Assembly: GCA_009738435.1 (NCBI GenBank)
Contig: CP046522.1
Location: 1,767,249 to 1,831,248, forward strand
Length of the DNA stretch: 64,000 nt
Source of the DNA: Clostridium bovifaecis
GTDB taxonomy: Bacteria > Bacillota > Clostridia > Clostridiales > Clostridiaceae
Direction: 5' to 3'
A program made the position numbers and the translations under genes. Of this stretch, positions 34,945 to 44,832 are shown piece by piece (position 1 is the stretch's first letter; every line of letters begins with the position of its first letter). The notes under the pieces are model-generated. The model did not search any database. It worked only from the letters and a program-made list of their open reading frames with translations, and had not been told where the DNA came from.

Positions 34945-36099
34945 TTACTCTGCATTATTCATTCTTCTAGGTGGCTTAGGTCCTATATATTGATAATAGT
35001 AGCATTGTATTCTACCATTATACAATTTTCTATTTTTATCAGACTTTTTTCCAAAAAATTTTTCGAATTCTTCATAAGAAGTAATTACGAAATAGGACCA
35101 TGTATCTAGTTTTTTGAAGGTCTTTCCCATATCTGAATATAAAAGTTCAACATCTCTTTTCTCACTTAATCTTTCACCGTAAGGAGGATTACATACTATA
35201 GTTCCGTAATGCTTCTTAGAACTTAATGCTGTAACTGGCTGTGTTTGAAAGTGTATACAATCATCTACACCAGCTTTTTCTGCATTTTCTCTGGCAATCT
35301 CTATGACTCTATCATCAATATCATAACCAAATATATTAAATTCTTTGTCATACATTATGGCTTCATAAGCATCTTTCCTTACTTTTTTCCAGGTTAAATC
35401 AGAAATAATAAAATCCCAGTCTTCACAAATAAATTTCCTATTAAGGCCAGGGGCTATATTTCTAGCAATTAAAGCAGCTTCAATAGGGATAGTTCCAGAG
35501 CCACAAAATGGGTCTATAAAGTTTCTATCATATCTCCAATTGCTTAATATTATTAAAGCTGCAGCTAAGGTTTCTTTTAGAGGTGCAGCACTTCCTTTTT
35601 CTCTATAGCCTCTTCTATGAAGAGCATCTCCACTTGTATCTAATAGCACGGTAGCAGTATCATTTAGTATAGATACTACTATAGGGTATTGACTTCCACT
35701 TTCACTAAACCAATCTATAGAATAAGCTTCCTTTAATTTTTCTACGATTGCTTTTTTAGTAATTGACTGTATATCCGATAAACTGAAGAGTTGAGATTTA
35801 ACAGATTTAGCGTTAACTATAAAACTTGCATCTTCTGGTAAATAGTCAGCCCAGGAAAATTTTTTTATGCCCTGAAATAGTTCTTCAAAGGTAGTAGCTT
35901 TGAATTCTGATAATTTTATATATACTCTGTCTGCACATCTTAACCAAAGATTAGACTTGCAAATACATTCTTCGTCGCCATGATAGGTAACTTTTCCATT
36001 TTCAACCTTTAAGTCTTTATAACCTAATCTTTTTAATTCCTTTGCAACTAGTGATTCTAAACCAAATGCAGCGGTGGCTATTAATTCGTAGTTTGTCAT
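34945..36099 (-). CDS. THUMP-domain class I SAM-dependent RNA methyltransferase (RlmL/YpsC-like)
   Basis: 384 residues: ferredoxin-like and THUMP RNA-binding part (residues 1-155), then a Rossmann methyltransferase domain with FIDPFCGSGTIPIEAAL (SAM/structural motif) and catalytic NPPYGERL. This matches the YpsC/RlmL N-terminal family that makes m2G in 23S rRNA. The RlmK half of E. coli RlmL is absent, as is usual in Firmicutes. The exact target base is inferred. Confidence 0.9.
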   Translation of the reverse strand: MTNYELIATAAFGLESLVAKELKRLGYKDLKVENGKVTYHGDEECICKSNLWLRCADRVYIKLSEFKATTFEELFQGIKKFSWADYLPEDASFIVNAKSVKSQLFSLSDIQSITKKAIVEKLKEAYSIDWFSESGSQYPIVVSILNDTATVLLDTSGDALHRRGYREKGSAAPLKETLAAALIILSNWRYDRNFIDPFCGSGTIPIEAALIARNIAPGLNRKFICEDWDFIISDLTWKKVRKDAYEAIMYDKEFNIFGYDIDDRVIEIARENAEKAGVDDCIHFQTQPVTALSSKKHYGTIVCNPPYGERLSEKRDVELLYSDMGKTFKKLDTWSYFVITSYEEFEKFFGKKSDKNRKLYNGRIQCYYYQYIGPKPPRRMNNAE

Positions 36100-36270
36100 G
36101 TAAATTTCCGCCTCTCCTTGTAATAGTATATTTTCTTTAATATAACATTATATAATATAAAAAACAATTAGTTTAATATAAGGCAAAGAAACATAATATA
36201 ATTATTATAGAACAAATATCATTTCATAAATCATCGAAAATTTGTTAAAATGTGGTGGGGGGATGAAATT

Positions 36271-36360
36271 GTGAAGAAGACGTTTAAAGTTATCATGTTT
36301 ATATTAGTATTTGGTGGTATTGGATTTTTATTAGGATATTTTTATTATACAGTATGTTAA
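36271..36360 (+). CDS. Tiny single-pass membrane peptide
   Basis: 29 residues from GTG 36271 behind GGGGGGAT. Two basic N-terminal residues lead into one hydrophobic Gly-rich membrane segment and a short tail. The good ribosome site and clean hydrophobic profile suggest a real gene, but there is no family match. Confidence 0.4.
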   Translation: MKKTFKVIMFILVFGGIGFLLGYFYYTVC

Positions 36361-36410
36361 ATTAATGAAATTTATCTGCTATTTGTTAATAAGGGATTGG
36401 AGATGTTTTT

Positions 36411-36761
36411 GTGAGCGAATGCGTTATATGTGGAAAGCAAGGGGAGAAACATCATATAGTATATAAAAGTCAAGGTGGATTAGATATTCCAGTGAATTAT
36501 ATATTCCTATGCGCTTACCATCATCGGAGCTTAGAAGGTCCCCATAAAAATAGAGAAATAGATATAAAATATAAAAAACTAGTTCAAAATAAGCTTATAA
36601 GCATACTAAAAAATGATTTTTATGACATGAAGGAAGTGGCAAAGATATTAGAAATTAATCCAATGCAAGCAAGAATTTTATCAAATGAAATAAAGAAATA
36701 CAAACTAGGATACAAAAAGATGGACATAATAAAACGAATTATGGGTGGAAAATTATATTAA
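36411..36761 (+). CDS. HNH endonuclease-like zinc-finger protein
   Basis: 116 residues from GTG 36411. N-terminal CVICGKQGEKHHIVYKSQGG and LCAYHHRSLEGPHKN form an HNH/zinc-ribbon-like site with paired Cys and His. The C-terminal half looks like a helix-turn-helix (MKEVAKILEINPMQARILSNEI). It could be a nuclease or a DNA-binding protein. Only context-free motif evidence is available. Confidence 0.65.
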   Translation: MSECVICGKQGEKHHIVYKSQGGLDIPVNYIFLCAYHHRSLEGPHKNREIDIKYKKLVQNKLISILKNDFYDMKEVAKILEINPMQARILSNEIKKYKLGYKKMDIIKRIMGGKLY

Positions 36762-36824
36762 ATTTAAGTATAATGTGATTTGGTTACTAGATAGCAAATA
36801 ATAACATATTGAAGGTGATAATAA

Positions 36825-37535
36825 GTGGAAGAGAGACTACAAAAATACATGGCTGCTTGTGGAGTAGCATCAAGAAGAAAGTGCGAAGAAATAATTCAGA
36901 ACGGAAGAGTAAAAGTTAATGGAGAAATTATTACAGAGTTAGGGTATAAAATTGATCCTTTAAAGGATAAGGTTTATATAGATTCAAAGCTTATTTGCTT
37001 AGAAGAAAAAAGGGTATATATTGCTTTAAATAAACCTGAAGGATATGTTTCTACAGTTAAAGATGAAAGAGGAAGAAAAACTATATTAGATATAGTTAAA
37101 GTAGATGAAAGAATTTTTCCAATTGGAAGACTTGATTATAATACATCAGGACTGCTATTACTTACAAATGATGGCGATATATATAATAGGGTGATTCATC
37201 CACGTCAGCAAATTAATAAAGTATATATAGCTATTATAAAAGGTGTACCTAGTGAAAGTAAGATGGATCGTTTTCGTAGTGGAGTGGATATAGGAGGATA
37301 TGTTACGGCGAAATCAAAATTTAGGATTTTAAAAAAGATTACTTGCAATTGTCAGGTAGAGATAATAATACACGAAGGAAAAAATAGGCAAGTAAGGCGT
37401 ATGTGTGAAGAAATTGGCCATCCAGTTATAGCTTTAAAAAGGGTATCTGTTGGCAAGATATCTCTAGGAAAATTAAGAAGAGGAGAATGGAGATATTTAA
37501 ATGATGATGAAATAAATTATTTAAAAAACTTATAA
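36825..37535 (+). CDS. 16S/23S rRNA pseudouridine synthase (RsuA/RluB family)
   Basis: 236 residues from GTG 36825. S4 domain MEERLQKYMAACGVASRRKCEEII, then the catalytic GRLDYNTSGLLLLTNDGD with its Asp, and EGKNRQVRRMCEEIGHPV. In many Firmicutes RluB follows scpB; here it lies apart. Which rRNA uridine it modifies cannot be told from sequence. Confidence 0.93.
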   Translation: MEERLQKYMAACGVASRRKCEEIIQNGRVKVNGEIITELGYKIDPLKDKVYIDSKLICLEEKRVYIALNKPEGYVSTVKDERGRKTILDIVKVDERIFPIGRLDYNTSGLLLLTNDGDIYNRVIHPRQQINKVYIAIIKGVPSESKMDRFRSGVDIGGYVTAKSKFRILKKITCNCQVEIIIHEGKNRQVRRMCEEIGHPVIALKRVSVGKISLGKLRRGEWRYLNDDEINYLKNL

Positions 37536-37594
37536 TGTATATTTACATTTTAATAACTATGCATTATATGTTGCTAAATAATTTAATTGGTGTT

Positions 37595-37618
37595 AAAATG
37601 AAATAAAACTTTCATTTT
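37595..37618 (+). promoter_or_regulatory. Palindromic operator candidate upstream of the RpiR-type gene
   Basis: AAAATGAAA (37595-37603) and TTTCATTTT (37610-37618) form a perfect 9-bp inverted repeat with a 6-base spacer, 29 bases before the regulator's start codon. Spacing of about one helical turn suits a dimeric HTH protein, so autoregulation is inferred. Confidence 0.45.
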
Positions 37619-37647
37619 GTTGCATGGCAAGAAGGGATTGGATAAAT

Positions 37648-38520
37648 ATGGATGACAACAATCAGGATTTGATGAGAACAATACAAATAAAATTTCCAAG
37701 GTTAAGTAAGGGACAAAAGCTTATAGCTGAATACATATTGAAGCATTATGATAAAGCGGCGTTTATGACTGCAGCTAAACTTGGTACTAGTGTAGGGGTA
37801 AGCGAATCTACCGTAGTTAGATTTGCAAATGAGCTTGGTTTTAGTGGGTATCCAAAATTACAAAAGGCTTTACATGATTTAATAAAGAATAAATTAACTA
37901 CAGTGCAAAGAATTGAAATCTCGAATAGTCTAATTAATCAAGAAAACGCCTTAAAGGGTGTTTTAAAAGCGGATATGGAAAATATAAGATCTACTTTAGA
38001 AAAAATTAATCATAAGGATTTTGAAGAGGTAGTGGATAGCATTTTTAAATCTAGAAGAATATATATTATCGGATTAAGAAGTTCTACAGTTTTGGCAGAA
38101 TTCCTTGGATTTTATTTAAATATGATTTTAGATAATGTAAAGGTAATAAAGCATGGTATCAGTGATGTTTTTGATCAAATGATAAACATAACAGAAGATG
38201 ATTTAGTTATTGGAATTGGATTTCCTCGTTATGCAGCAAGAACTGTTGAAGCCTTGGCTTTTGCGCAAAGCAAAGGAACAAAGGTTGTTGCTATAACAGA
38301 TAGTCTTTTATCTCCTCTAGCAACTAGGGCTGAATACACATTAATAGCTCAAAGCAATATGGCTTCTTTTGTAGACTCCTTAGTTGCTCCGTTAAGTGTA
38401 ATTAATGCTCTAGTTGTAGCTGTTGGATTACGGGAAAAGGAACATATCTCAAATTTATTTAAGGAATTAGAAGATATTTGGCAGGAATATCAAGTATATT
38501 CCTATAAAAAAGAAGAGTAA
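37648..38520 (+). CDS. RpiR/MurR family transcriptional regulator
   Basis: 290 residues from ATG 37648, preferred over 37624 because of AAGGGATTGG upstream. The N-terminal HTH (residues about 10-80, GTSVGVSESTVVRFANELGFSGYPKLQ) is followed by a SIS sugar-phosphate-binding domain (about 125-260, IGLRSSTVLAEFLG, AITDSLLSPLATRAE). Probably senses a phosphosugar. No adjacent sugar operon indicates which one. Confidence 0.9.
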   Translation: MDDNNQDLMRTIQIKFPRLSKGQKLIAEYILKHYDKAAFMTAAKLGTSVGVSESTVVRFANELGFSGYPKLQKALHDLIKNKLTTVQRIEISNSLINQENALKGVLKADMENIRSTLEKINHKDFEEVVDSIFKSRRIYIIGLRSSTVLAEFLGFYLNMILDNVKVIKHGISDVFDQMINITEDDLVIGIGFPRYAARTVEALAFAQSKGTKVVAITDSLLSPLATRAEYTLIAQSNMASFVDSLVAPLSVINALVVAVGLREKEHISNLFKELEDIWQEYQVYSYKKEE

Positions 38521-38531
38521 GCATATTATCA

Positions 38532-38570
38532 AAGTAAGAAGTTGTATGTAATTTCTTGCTTTTTTATTTT
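38532..38570 (+). terminator. Terminator after the RpiR-type gene
   Basis: An imperfect stem (38532-38540 with about 38553-38561) followed by a long T-rich tail. Confidence 0.6.
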
Positions 38571-38696
38571 TTGATAGCTAGTAATTTGTTTGAGACTTTT
38601 TATATACTTGAATAAAGTATTCCATTGTATTAAATTATAATAGTAATGGTTTTATATATACTATAAGTGAATTATTAACTTTAATGAGGTGTGCAA

Positions 38697-39922
38697 ATGA
38701 AAAAAGTTATAGTCATAGGCGGAGGACCTGCTGGCATGATGGCAGCAATTTCTGCTGCTGATAAATACAAGGTTACAATAGTTGAAAAAAATGAAAAGTT
38801 AGGTAAAAAGCTGTTTATTACTGGTAAAGGTAGATGTAATATAACAAATGCAAAAGATATAGGCGAGTTTTTTGAAAATATCCCTGTAAATTCTAACTTC
38901 ATGTATAGCAGTCTCTATTCTTTTACAAATGAAGATACAATGAATTTTTTTCATAAATTAGGTGTAGAACTAAAAACTGAGCGTGGAGACAGGGTGTTCC
39001 CAAAATCAGATAAATCATCAGATATTATAAAAGCTTTTGAAAATGAGTTAGATAGAAAAAATGTAGAAATATTATTTAATTCAAAGGTGGATAGAATAGA
39101 TTCTGAAGATAAAAAAATAAAAAACATAACTCTTGAAGATGGGCGGAAGTTATCAGCAGATTATTTTATATTTGCTACAGGTGGGTTATCTTACCCTAAA
39201 ACTGGCTCCACAGGCGAGGGATTACTGCTTGCTAAAAGACTTGGACATAATATAGTGAAACCTAAACCATCGTTGGTACCTATAGAAGTAGAAGAAGACT
39301 GGATAAAAAGTCTTCAAGGACTGTCTTTAAAAAATGTAAAGTTTTCAATTAAAGATGAAAAAAATAAAGTTCTTTATGAAGAGTTTGGAGAGATGCTCTT
39401 TACTCATTTTGGACTTTCAGGACCTATAGTTCTTAGTGGAAGCAGAATTGTTAACTTAAAGCCTAACCTTAAAGCTATAATTAACTTAAAACCGGCTTTA
39501 AGTGTAGAAGAATTGGATAAAAGGATACAGAAGGATTTCATTAAGCATTTGAATAGAGATTTTAAAAATGCCCTCAGTGATTTGCTCCCTAGTAAAATTA
39601 TTGACACTATAATACAGCTAAGTAAGATTGATGAGAATAAAAAGTAAATTCTATAACTAAAGAAGAAAGAAAAAAGTTAGTTTATCTACTTCAAAATTTT
39701 GAACTTAAAATTAAAGGGTTAAGGCCTATATCGGAAGCCATAGTTACATCTGGTGGCATAGATGTAAAAGAAATAGATCCTTCTACAATGAAGTCTAAAC
39801 TAGTTGACAACTTGTACTTTGCTGGTGAAATGATAGATGTAGATGGCTATACAGGGGGATTTAATATTCAAATAGCTTTATCTACAGGATATCTAGCTGG
39901 TACAAGTGTAGGTACAGATTAA
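38697..39922 (+). pseudogene. BaiN/HI0933-family NAD(P)/FAD-dependent oxidoreductase, frameshifted
   Basis: HI0933-like flavoprotein. ATG 38697 behind GAGGTG; FAD motif VIVIGGGPAGMMAAISAADKY, GKGRCNITNAKD, FATGGLSYPKTGSTGEG and LFTHFGLSGPIVL. The frame stops at 39647. One A added to A5 (39639-39643) restores the C-terminus with VTSGGIDVKEIDPSTM and FAGEMIDVDGYTGGFN, giving 408 residues, the usual length. The related BaiN reduces bile-acid intermediates, but most family members have no proven substrate. Confidence 0.9.
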
Positions 39923-40001
39923 ATATTAATTTATTTTGGAGGATTTTTATATTTTTCCTAGAATATAATAAGGGGTTGTATTTAAGAAAGGCGGTATTGA
40001 T

Positions 40002-40691
40002 TTGAAATTAAGTGTAGCAATTGATGGCCCAGCAGGAGCAGGAAAGAGTACTATTGCTAAAATGGTGGGAGATAGATTTAATCTTATGTATATAAATACT
40101 GGTTCCATGTATAGAGCTATTACATTAAGTGCTCTAGAAAAAAGTATCTCTTATGAGGATGTAGACGGACTATGTGAGTTAATGAATGATTTGGATATGG
40201 AATTTCAGAATGATGAGCTAATATTAAATGGAGAGAATATTAATAATAAACTTACTCTTCCAGATATAAGTGCTAATGTTTCAAATTACGCGGCAGTGCT
40301 TGAAGTGCGGGAAAAACTAGTACATTTGCAGAGAAAAATGTCCGAAAAATATAATGTTATAATGGATGGAAGAGATATTGGAACGGTTGTATTAAAAGAT
40401 GCACCTTTTAAGTTTTATCTAACTGCTTCTCCAGAGGAGAGAGCTAACAGAAGATATAATGAATTACAAAGAAAAAATATAGATGTAAATTACGATAAAA
40501 TATTAGAGGAAATAAAAAAGAGAGATTACATAGATTCTCATAGAGAGATAAATCCATTGACTAAAGCTGAAGATGCAATAGAGATTGACACAACATCCAT
40601 GACTGTTGATGAGGTTGTTAATGTAATATCTAAACATATAAGCAGTAATTTAGATAGGATAATAATTAAGCGAGGTAATGATATACAATGA
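40002..40691 (+). CDS. cmk: Cytidylate kinase
   Basis: CMP/dCMP kinase, 229 residues from TTG 40002 behind AAAGGCGGT. P-loop IDGPAGAGKSTIAKMV, NTGSMYRAITL, MDGRDIGTVVL and the lid TASPEERANRRYNEL are all present. It overlaps ispH-S1 by four bases (ATGA), which fits the common cmk-ispH/rpsA order in clostridia. Confidence 0.96.
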   Translation: MKLSVAIDGPAGAGKSTIAKMVGDRFNLMYINTGSMYRAITLSALEKSISYEDVDGLCELMNDLDMEFQNDELILNGENINNKLTLPDISANVSNYAAVLEVREKLVHLQRKMSEKYNVIMDGRDIGTVVLKDAPFKFYLTASPEERANRRYNELQRKNIDVNYDKILEEIKKRDYIDSHREINPLTKAEDAIEIDTTSMTVDEVVNVISKHISSNLDRIIIKRGNDIQ

Positions 40692-42592
40692 AGAAAATAA
40701 CATTAGCAGATAAAGCTGGCTTTTGTTTTGGAGTTAAAAGAGCCGTTGATACAGCCTTAAATTATAGAGAAAAATATAATAGACCAATATATACTTTAGG
40801 CCCTTTAATTCATAATAATGATGTTGTTGAGTTTTTAAAATCAAAAGATATACATTCTATAGAGATAGGCGAATTAAATTCCTTAAATGAAGGGGACATT
40901 ATAATAATAAGATCTCATGGTATATCCCCTAAGATAGTTGAAGCTTTAAATAAAAAAAGGTTAATAATAGCAGATGCTACGTGTCCTTATGTTGCTCATA
41001 TACAACAAAAGGTTCAAAAATATTATGAATTAGGATATGGTATAGTTATAGTTGGAGACTCTACTCATCCAGAAGTAGTCGGTATCAATGGCTGTTGTGA
41101 CGATAAAGCTATTGTATCAAAAGATGGTTTAAACATTATAGAAATTCCTTCAAAAGTATGCGTGGTGTCACAAACTACCGAGAAACAGGAAAACTGGGAA
41201 AATGTAATTGGTATCATTGCGAAAAAGTGTAAGGAATTCGTTGCGTTTAATACTATCTGCAGTGCCACTCAAATAAGGCAAAAGGCTGTATATGAATTAT
41301 CAAAGCAAGTAGACACTATGGTTGTTATAGGTGGACATCATAGTTCAAATACAGCAAAGTTGTATGAAATTTGTAAAAAAAATTGTAATAACACTATACA
41401 TGTAGAGAACGCAAGTCAAATACCAGATGATATGATCAAAAATGGTAAGAATATAGGTGTTACAGCTGGGGCTTCGACACCTGATTGGATTATAAAGGAG
41501 GCTATATTAAAAATGAGTGAAAATAGGGATTTAGAACTTAATGAGCAGTTGGCTTTTATGGAGGAAAATGATGTCCAAATTGCTGTTGGAGACATTGTAA
41601 AAGGAAATATCATCTCGTTAAACGAGAAGGAAGCATTTATTAACATTGGCTATAAAAAGGATGGGATCATTCCTTTAAAAGAAGCTACAAGAGAAGAAAA
41701 TGTAAGTATTAAGGATATTTTTAACATAGGAGATGAGGTGGAAGCTAAGGTAATAAGCCTTAGAAATGATGATGGATATGTAATATTGTCAAAGATTGAA
41801 ATTGAAAGAGAAACAGCTTATGAAGAATTAAAAGATGCTTTTGAAAATAAAACTGTTTTAAAACTTTCTATTAAAGAAGCAGTTAATGGTGGAGTTATAG
41901 GAAGATATAAAGGTGTTAGAGTTTTTATTCCTGCATCGCATATTGAACTTTTCCATGTAGATAAATTGGAATTATATGTAGGAAAAGAACTAGATGTAAA
42001 TATAATAGAGTACAAGTTCCAAAGAAGAGGTACTAAAATAGTTGCTTCCAGAAGAGAGTTGCTAATGGCTCAGCAATTTGAAAAAGAGTCTAAAGCATGG
42101 AATGAATTAGATAAAGGTCAAATTATAGAAGGTGAAGTTAAAAGAATAACTAAATTTGGAGCCTTTATAGATATAAAGGGAATAGATGGCTTACTGCATG
42201 TATCCGAAATTTCTTGGGGAAGAATTGAAAAGCCAGGAGATGTATTGAAAGTAGGAGAAAAAGTAACAGTATATGTGCTAGAAGCAGATAAGGAAAATAA
42301 GAAGTTATCCTTAAGTATAAAAAAATTAATATCTAACCCATGGAATGATGTAGAGGAAAAATATCCTGTAGGTAGTATAGTATTAGGGAAGGTTGTTCGC
42401 TTTGCTGACTTTGGTGCTTTTATAGAATTAGAGCCAGGAGTGGATGGGTTAGTTCATGTTTCAGAAATAAGCTATAAAAGAATCAATAAGCCAGGAGATG
42501 TATTAAAGATAGGGGAAGAAGTTAAAGCTAAAATATTAAATGTAAATAAAGAAGAAAAGAAAGTTAGTTTAAGCATAAAAGAAGCTGAATAA
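40688..42592 (+). CDS. ispH: IspH-RpsA fusion: HMBPP reductase joined to S1 RNA-binding domains
   Basis: 634 residues. Residues 1 to about 280 are 4-hydroxy-3-methylbut-2-enyl diphosphate reductase, the last MEP-pathway step, with three [4Fe-4S]-ligand Cys in FCFGVKRAV, ADATCPYV and NTICSAT. From about residue 298 four S1 domains follow, the last two with the classic FGAFI...DGLLHVSEIS and FGAFI...DGLVHVSEIS. This fusion is known in clostridia, where it is annotated as a bifunctional protein. It overlaps cmk. Confidence 0.95.
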   Translation: MKKITLADKAGFCFGVKRAVDTALNYREKYNRPIYTLGPLIHNNDVVEFLKSKDIHSIEIGELNSLNEGDIIIIRSHGISPKIVEALNKKRLIIADATCPYVAHIQQKVQKYYELGYGIVIVGDSTHPEVVGINGCCDDKAIVSKDGLNIIEIPSKVCVVSQTTEKQENWENVIGIIAKKCKEFVAFNTICSATQIRQKAVYELSKQVDTMVVIGGHHSSNTAKLYEICKKNCNNTIHVENASQIPDDMIKNGKNIGVTAGASTPDWIIKEAILKMSENRDLELNEQLAFMEENDVQIAVGDIVKGNIISLNEKEAFINIGYKKDGIIPLKEATREENVSIKDIFNIGDEVEAKVISLRNDDGYVILSKIEIERETAYEELKDAFENKTVLKLSIKEAVNGGVIGRYKGVRVFIPASHIELFHVDKLELYVGKELDVNIIEYKFQRRGTKIVASRRELLMAQQFEKESKAWNELDKGQIIEGEVKRITKFGAFIDIKGIDGLLHVSEISWGRIEKPGDVLKVGEKVTVYVLEADKENKKLSLSIKKLISNPWNDVEEKYPVGSIVLGKVVRFADFGAFIELEPGVDGLVHVSEISYKRINKPGDVLKIGEEVKAKILNVNKEEKKVSLSIKEAE

Positions 42593-42600
42593 ATGATAAC

Positions 42601-42647
42601 ATAAGTCCATGAGAAAACAATTATTGTTTTCTTTTGGACTTATTTTT
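42601..42647 (+). terminator. Terminator after ispH-S1
   Basis: An outer stem (42601-42609 with 42635-42643) and an inner AAAACAA/TTGTTTT stem, followed by T4. Confidence 0.75.
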
Positions 42648-42707
42648 GTAATATTTCTCCATGAACTTAGTATATAATTTAATAATAGAGTCATAGGAGG
42701 AATATAA

Positions 42708-43742
42708 TTGAAAGAAGGCGAATTAGTAACTAGAGTCTTAGATAAGTATGGTTTTAAGGTTCTCTCTTATGGAAAAATAAGAAGTGTATATAAAGTTAAA
42801 ACAAATAAAGGTACTATATGCTTAAAAAAGTTTAAACACGGCAAATACAAGGCTTCTAATGGAAGTTTTTTAGTTCAGGAACTTTATAAGAACGATTTTT
42901 TTAATACTCCAAACTATATATGTACTAAAAACAAAAACTTATTTGTTAAGTATAAAAGCCTATTTTTTTATGTAACGGAATGGGTCGACGGTATAGAATG
43001 TGATCTAAGCGAAATTAATGAGACTAAAAACTGTGCCAAACTTTTAGCTAGATTTCATTTAGCTACTCACAAAATAGATTGTGAAAAACTAAAAATAAGA
43101 AATAACTTGAGAAACTGGCCTGAAGTTTATAAAAACAAACTATATGATTTCAATAAATATGAAAAGATCATTGCTAGTAAAATGATAAAAAACACCTTCG
43201 ATATAGTATATAGAGATAATATACAAAAGTTTTATAATATTGGATTAATAACTTTAACAATACTAAATAACTCAAAATACTATAAGTTATCAGAAATAGC
43301 AAATAAGGAACATACTATATGTCATGATAGTTTTTATTACCAAAATATAATTAAAAAAGAGGATAGATATTATATAATTGATTTAGATAGCATAATTATA
43401 GATCTTCAAGTTAATGATTTAGGTAAGTTCATACGTAGATTAATGTATAAGAGTAGTTATAAATGGGAATTTAAAAAAGCTGAGGAAATAATTGAATCAT
43501 ATAATACAGTAAATAAGTTATCAAAAGATGAGCTTGAAGTAATGTTAGCTTTAATTATGTTTCCACATAAGTTCTGGAAGCTAGGGAAGAAAAGGTACTT
43601 TGATTTTAAAAACTGGAACGAAAAAAAGTACGTTCATAAGTTGAATAAGATTATTAAGTACGGAGAATTGCAGCAAAAATTTTTAGAAGATTATATTCAA
43701 TATTTAGATAGATATGATAAAAATTTTTCTAAAGAAGGTTGA
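42708..43742 (+). CDS. CotS-family spore coat protein (kinase-like fold)
   Basis: 344 residues from TTG 42708 behind AGGAGGAAT. CotS/YutH-like layout: N-terminal lobe KIRSVYKVKTNKGTICLKKF, a hinge FYVTEWVDGIECDL, a degenerate catalytic-loop equivalent CHDSFYYQNII, and YYIIDLDSIIIDLQVNDLGKFIRR in place of the DFD motif. Aromatic and Lys-rich as coat proteins are. Probably made late in the mother cell. Not known to phosphorylate anything in this family member. Confidence 0.88.
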   Translation: MKEGELVTRVLDKYGFKVLSYGKIRSVYKVKTNKGTICLKKFKHGKYKASNGSFLVQELYKNDFFNTPNYICTKNKNLFVKYKSLFFYVTEWVDGIECDLSEINETKNCAKLLARFHLATHKIDCEKLKIRNNLRNWPEVYKNKLYDFNKYEKIIASKMIKNTFDIVYRDNIQKFYNIGLITLTILNNSKYYKLSEIANKEHTICHDSFYYQNIIKKEDRYYIIDLDSIIIDLQVNDLGKFIRRLMYKSSYKWEFKKAEEIIESYNTVNKLSKDELEVMLALIMFPHKFWKLGKKRYFDFKNWNEKKYVHKLNKIIKYGELQQKFLEDYIQYLDRYDKNFSKEG

Positions 43743-43746
43743 AATA

Positions 43747-44619
43747 ATGTATAAATTCTATACTCTTAATAAAAGTAATATAAATGAGTTTAAGAGTCTT
43801 AATGATTTTAGAACTGAATTTAATAAGTTAAATAAAGATTTTTTTCACGTATATCATAATTCAAATCAATTTCAACAATTATTGCTTAAAAAGCGACTAA
43901 GGTTATTGGCAGAAGACTCTAGGTATATAGGGTATTTGTGGACGGAGATTAAAGGGAATTCTATTTGTTTAATTAATTCTATGTATATAACAAAAGACAC
44001 AGATGTTTTCAAAGGGTACGGTTTATTGCTAAATTCCATGAAGCCATATTCGATTATAACCTATAACTGTGAGAAAAATGAGATGAATTATGATTTACTT
44101 ATAAGATTAGGATTTAATAAAGTCAAAGCTTTATTAGAAATGAAAGTAAATTTAGATTCCATGTTTCAGCTTCAAATATTAGATCGCATCAACTTTCATA
44201 AGGTTGTTAGAGGAAAAGATGAGAAACTACGTTGCATTATACAAAATAGTATATTTTGTAGTGAAGATAGAATTCCATTAAAGGTTGAAGATATTTATTA
44301 TGATGAAATGCAGGATTACTATTGCGAGGATGGAGCAATGCTTATGAAAGTAAACAATACTTATATAGGGTATGGGCAAATTATTATTAAGGATAATACA
44401 CCTTATATAGTGAACTTTGGCATACTAAAAGATTATCGTAGTAAAGGTTATGGAAAAATGCTTTTAACATATATGTTAAATATTCTATATAAAAAAGGAA
44501 AAAAATCTATAAAAATAAAAGTTGACTCAAAGAATGAGTCAGCAATAAAATTATATAAAAGTGTTGGATTTATAGAGGAGACAGAACAGTCTCAATGGCA
44601 GTTAAATAAAATAATATAA
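43747..44619 (+). CDS. GNAT family N-acetyltransferase
   Basis: 290 residues from ATG 43747, right after the CotS-like gene (4-base gap); a start at 43714 would overlap it. The N-terminal half is divergent. The C-terminal half is a GNAT domain with VNFGILKDYRSKGYGKMLL (acetyl-CoA loop) and NESAIKLYKSVGF. Co-transcription with a coat gene suggests a sporulation role, but the substrate is unknown. Confidence 0.8.
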   Translation: MYKFYTLNKSNINEFKSLNDFRTEFNKLNKDFFHVYHNSNQFQQLLLKKRLRLLAEDSRYIGYLWTEIKGNSICLINSMYITKDTDVFKGYGLLLNSMKPYSIITYNCEKNEMNYDLLIRLGFNKVKALLEMKVNLDSMFQLQILDRINFHKVVRGKDEKLRCIIQNSIFCSEDRIPLKVEDIYYDEMQDYYCEDGAMLMKVNNTYIGYGQIIIKDNTPYIVNFGILKDYRSKGYGKMLLTYMLNILYKKGKKSIKIKVDSKNESAIKLYKSVGFIEETEQSQWQLNKII

Positions 44620-44675
44620 CCTTAAAACAAAACTAAAAAGAGCAAAAATTCTTTTTAGTTTTGTTTTAAGGTTAT
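44616..44675. terminator. Bidirectional terminator after the acetyltransferase
   Basis: A 26-bp perfect inverted repeat (44616-44641 with 44650-44675) and an 8-base loop. It includes the acetyltransferase stop codon and the 3' end of the small leftward gene. Confidence 0.85.
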
Positions 44676-44832
44676 TCAATTTTAAATAAAGTTTCCTTAG
44701 GAATATAGCTAGATCTAAGATTAATTATATTCTCTGTTTGCACTTTAGCGAAATAGCTTCTATCGGAAATACAGTTTGTTTTAGTAATAGAGCTATTTTC
44801 TTCTAGTTGATTTTTCTCTTTATATCATACAT
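44672..44832 (-). pseudogene. Small leftward protein, frameshifted
   Basis: ATG 44832 (minus strand) follows a strong AAGGAGGG site. The frame stops at codon 10. One extra A in the AAA of codons 4-5 gives a 53-residue protein, with KEKNQLEENSSITKTN and ending LFKIE at 44672 inside the terminator. Ribosome site, terminator and single-base repair all agree, so it is probably real. No recognised family. Confidence 0.45.

Noticed and set aside
36100..36270. Regulatory element in the gap between the methyltransferase and the tiny membrane peptide
   Set aside because: AT-rich sequence with no palindrome or convincing promoter beyond background.
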